Source of the DNA: an uncultured Gammaproteobacteria bacterium
GTDB taxonomy: Bacteria > Pseudomonadota > Gammaproteobacteria > UBA9214
Assembly: GCA_905480305.1 (NCBI GenBank)
Contig: CAJQPV010000033.1
Coordinates: 1-6,545 of the forward strand
Length of the DNA: 6,545 nt
Reading direction: 5' to 3'
In this document: positions 5,618-6,545 of the stretch, piece by piece
How the letters are laid out: every line of letters begins with the position of its first letter
How positions within the stretch are numbered: position 1 is the first letter of the stretch
Made by a program: the position numbers and the translations under genes
The notes under the pieces: generated by a model
Database searches by the model: none
The model's input: the letters and a program-made list of their open reading frames with translations, nothing else
What the model was told of the DNA's origin: nothing

Positions 5618-5848
5618 TTAGTCGCCCATTTCATAACCGAGCTCCAGCAATTCCTTGCTGCCAATAATTCTTGGTGAGTCCAGCAGCTTGCGTGCTTGAA
5701 TGGCAGATACATTGCTCAAATCAGCAGTCACATAACTGCCTCTGTATTCCTGAAACACAGTACCGGTATAAAAATAAATCCCGCGTTCAGTCTCCACCTT
5801 GACCTGCGAGCTGACATTGACCCAGATCAACCGGGCATCTGAAAACAC
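5618..5848 (-). CDS. Short ORF, probable N-terminal part of the broken ppk2
   Basis: A 76-residue frame from GTG 5848 to TAA 5618, including VKVETERGIYFYTGTVFQEY, SYVTADLSNVSAIQARKLL and SKELLELGYEMGD. The same frame continues beyond the TAA straight into the PPK2-like PYPEKISLEEYE, so GD-stop-PYP most simply reads as GDYPYP with a Tyr codon turned into TAA. I therefore infer it is the N-terminal extension of the kinase gene, not an independent gene; this is not proven, because PPK2 N-termini vary. No ribosome binding site precedes the GTG, and the frame is open upstream for about another 18 codons without a clear start, which also fits a decaying gene. If translated, it would be a soluble, beta-rich peptide of unknown function. 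Confidence 0.45.
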   Translation of the reverse strand: MFSDARLIWVNVSSQVKVETERGIYFYTGTVFQEYRGSYVTADLSNVSAIQARKLLDSPRIIGSKELLELGYEMGD

Positions 5849-5899
5849 AAAAACATTATTATAATCAGTAAAATAGCCGAATTTCAGGGTAATTATTCA

Positions 5900-5913
5900 A
5901 GCGCTCGCGCGCT
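5900..5913. repeat. GC-rich hairpin AGCGC-TCGC-GCGCT
   Basis: A perfect 5-base stem with a 4-base loop (GCGA on the minus strand) in otherwise AT-rich DNA upstream of the ppk2 remnant. No T-run follows on either strand, so it is not called a terminator. Confidence 0.25.
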
Positions 5914-6035
5914 GATTATCGGGACAGTCGCAACAAATAACGGGCCGGCTGTCACTGATAGCGAACAGATACCACTCAACAAATCACTCACTGAATTCAG
6001 CGGACATGCGAAAGCTGATACCAATCGGTGTTCGC

Positions 6036-6065
6036 TTTAAATCCTGCCCCGGGGGTACGTATATT
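6036..6065 (+). promoter_or_regulatory. Candidate promoter for the 6133 gene
   Basis: TATATT at 6060-6065 is a plausible -10; TTTAAA at 6036-6041 is 18 bases upstream and a weak -35. The spacer contains the GC palindrome CCCCGGGG. Transcription would start near 6072, inside the inverted repeat at 6070-6090. Confidence 0.3.
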
Positions 6066-6069
6066 CCAC

Positions 6070-6090
6070 ACTATCTGCAAGCCCGATAGT
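6070..6090. promoter_or_regulatory. Operator-like inverted repeat ACTATC-N9-GATAGT
   Basis: Perfect 6-base arms separated by nine bases, lying immediately downstream of the candidate -10 and about 43 bases before the ATG at 6133. It could be a repressor site over the start of transcription or a leader hairpin in the RNA. Confidence 0.35.
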
Positions 6091-6101
6091 TCGCTAGAGT
6101 G

Positions 6102-6111
6102 AAGTTAACTT
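6102..6111. promoter_or_regulatory. AAGTTAACTT palindrome resembling the core of a SoxR/MerR-family site
   Basis: A perfect 10-base palindrome. The right side continues TTGAAG, like the core of SoxR boxes (CCTCAAGTTAACTTGAGG type), but the left side reads GTGAAG and breaks the wider symmetry. It lies 22 bases before the ATG, whereas SoxR sites lie between -35 and -10, and no matching hexamers are seen, so the assignment is weak. Confidence 0.2.
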
Positions 6112-6132
6112 GAAGCGGAGCAACACTTATAC

Positions 6133-6468
6133 ATGTCAGCACAAGCCCCGACACAACCAGCGGCACTCACTTCAACCGATATGGACCGGGCGTACGACCC
6201 TGTAGCTGCAACAGGCCCGGCCTTAATGGCTGAACCGGCAGAGATGCCAAACAAGCCTGGTGTTTTTTACGAAACACAATCCGGCAGCGATTTCAATGCG
6301 CTTACGGGCAACACCCTGGCGGCGACTGCAGCTCCCGACTCCCGCATAAACCAGCAAGAAAACCCTCATATTGATTTGCTGGCGTTGCTGATCATAGCTG
6401 CAGTAGCAGGATTATTGTCAGAGATGACTCACCGAAAACAACGCCAACAAAGGGCCCGCCGGGGATAA
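6133..6468 (+). CDS. Small tail-anchored hypothetical protein
   Basis: 111 residues. Residues 1-77 are rich in Ala, Pro, Thr, Ser and Gln with no aromatic core (MSAQAPTQPAALTSTDMDRA and on), so probably disordered. One hydrophobic helix follows (about 79-97: HIDLLALLIIAAVAGLLSEM) and then a short very basic tail (THRKQRQQRARRG). This gives a single-pass protein with the basic end in the cytoplasm and the long N-terminal part in the periplasm, without a signal peptide. GGAG at 6117-6120 is 12 bases before the ATG, rather far; a second in-frame Met (codon 17) has no better site. I recognise no family and assign no function. The candidate promoter and two palindromic elements upstream suggest regulated expression. 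Confidence 0.6.
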   Translation: MSAQAPTQPAALTSTDMDRAYDPVAATGPALMAEPAEMPNKPGVFYETQSGSDFNALTGNTLAATAAPDSRINQQENPHIDLLALLIIAAVAGLLSEMTHRKQRQQRARRG

Positions 6469-6522
6469 ACAGGCGATTGGCCCGGGATACCAAACTACCA
6501 GCCGCTGCTCGATAGACCCTCC

Positions 6523-6536
6523 TGTACCTCAGTACA
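6523..6536. repeat. Small hairpin TGTAC-CTCA-GTACA
   Basis: A perfect 5-base stem with a 4-base loop near the right edge, 55 bases after the stop of the 6133 gene. It is followed by ATGG rather than T, so it is not a standard terminator. Nothing else is seen in 6469-6545. Confidence 0.2.
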
Positions 6537-6545
6537 ATGGCAAGC

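Larger units (their letters stand above)
5849..6132. other. Intergenic region upstream of the 6133 gene
   Basis: About 285 bases with no convincing gene. It holds a TATAAT-containing AT-rich patch (about 5855-5864) that could act on either strand, the GC hairpin at 5900-5913, and a cluster of promoter and operator-like elements (6036-6111) just before the small plus-strand gene. Confidence 0.5.

Overview
The window reads like chromosomal DNA of a proteobacterium, most likely a free-living gammaproteobacterium with a respiratory, nitric-oxide-exposed lifestyle. This rests on gene types (NnrS, truncated haemoglobin, PPK2, glycine-zipper lipoprotein, PAS sensor), on Shine-Dalgarno spacing and on moderate GC. 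No taxonomic marker is present. There is no tRNA, rRNA, CRISPR array, transposase, integrase or phage structural cluster.

Left part (1-1310): a membrane-anchored PAS sensor protein runs off the left edge on the minus strand. A ~340-base non-coding stretch with divergent promoter-like signals follows, then a small HMA-fold-like protein without the metal-binding cysteines, closed by a very clear intrinsic terminator. Middle-left (1311-2900): a secreted, stand-alone phage-tail-collar-type protein; a short minus-strand gene at 2111-2290 (59 residues, GTG start) with a DRS/DRR motif; and a group I truncated haemoglobin gene interrupted by an in-frame TAG at codon 57.

Middle-right (2900-5471): a glycine-zipper lipoprotein (minus, with its own terminator), a divergent rhomboid-type intramembrane protease (plus), and a 12-helix-type NnrS protein (minus). 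The rhomboid and nnrS genes converge and overlap by 13 bases. Right part (5472-6545): directly upstream of nnrS, on the same strand, lies what I read as a wrecked polyphosphate kinase 2 gene. It has a nonsense codon, then the family's helix before the Walker A loop, then the segment after it, with the P-loop itself missing. After an intergenic region with operator-like inverted repeats comes a small tail-anchored hypothetical protein.

The functional thread is nitric oxide and stress: NnrS (intact) and the truncated haemoglobin (broken) are both associated with NO handling. No strong evidence was found for a new multi-gene system. The most notable signals are two independent gene-inactivation scars about 3 kb apart, the small DRS/DRR protein, and the orphan secreted collar protein.
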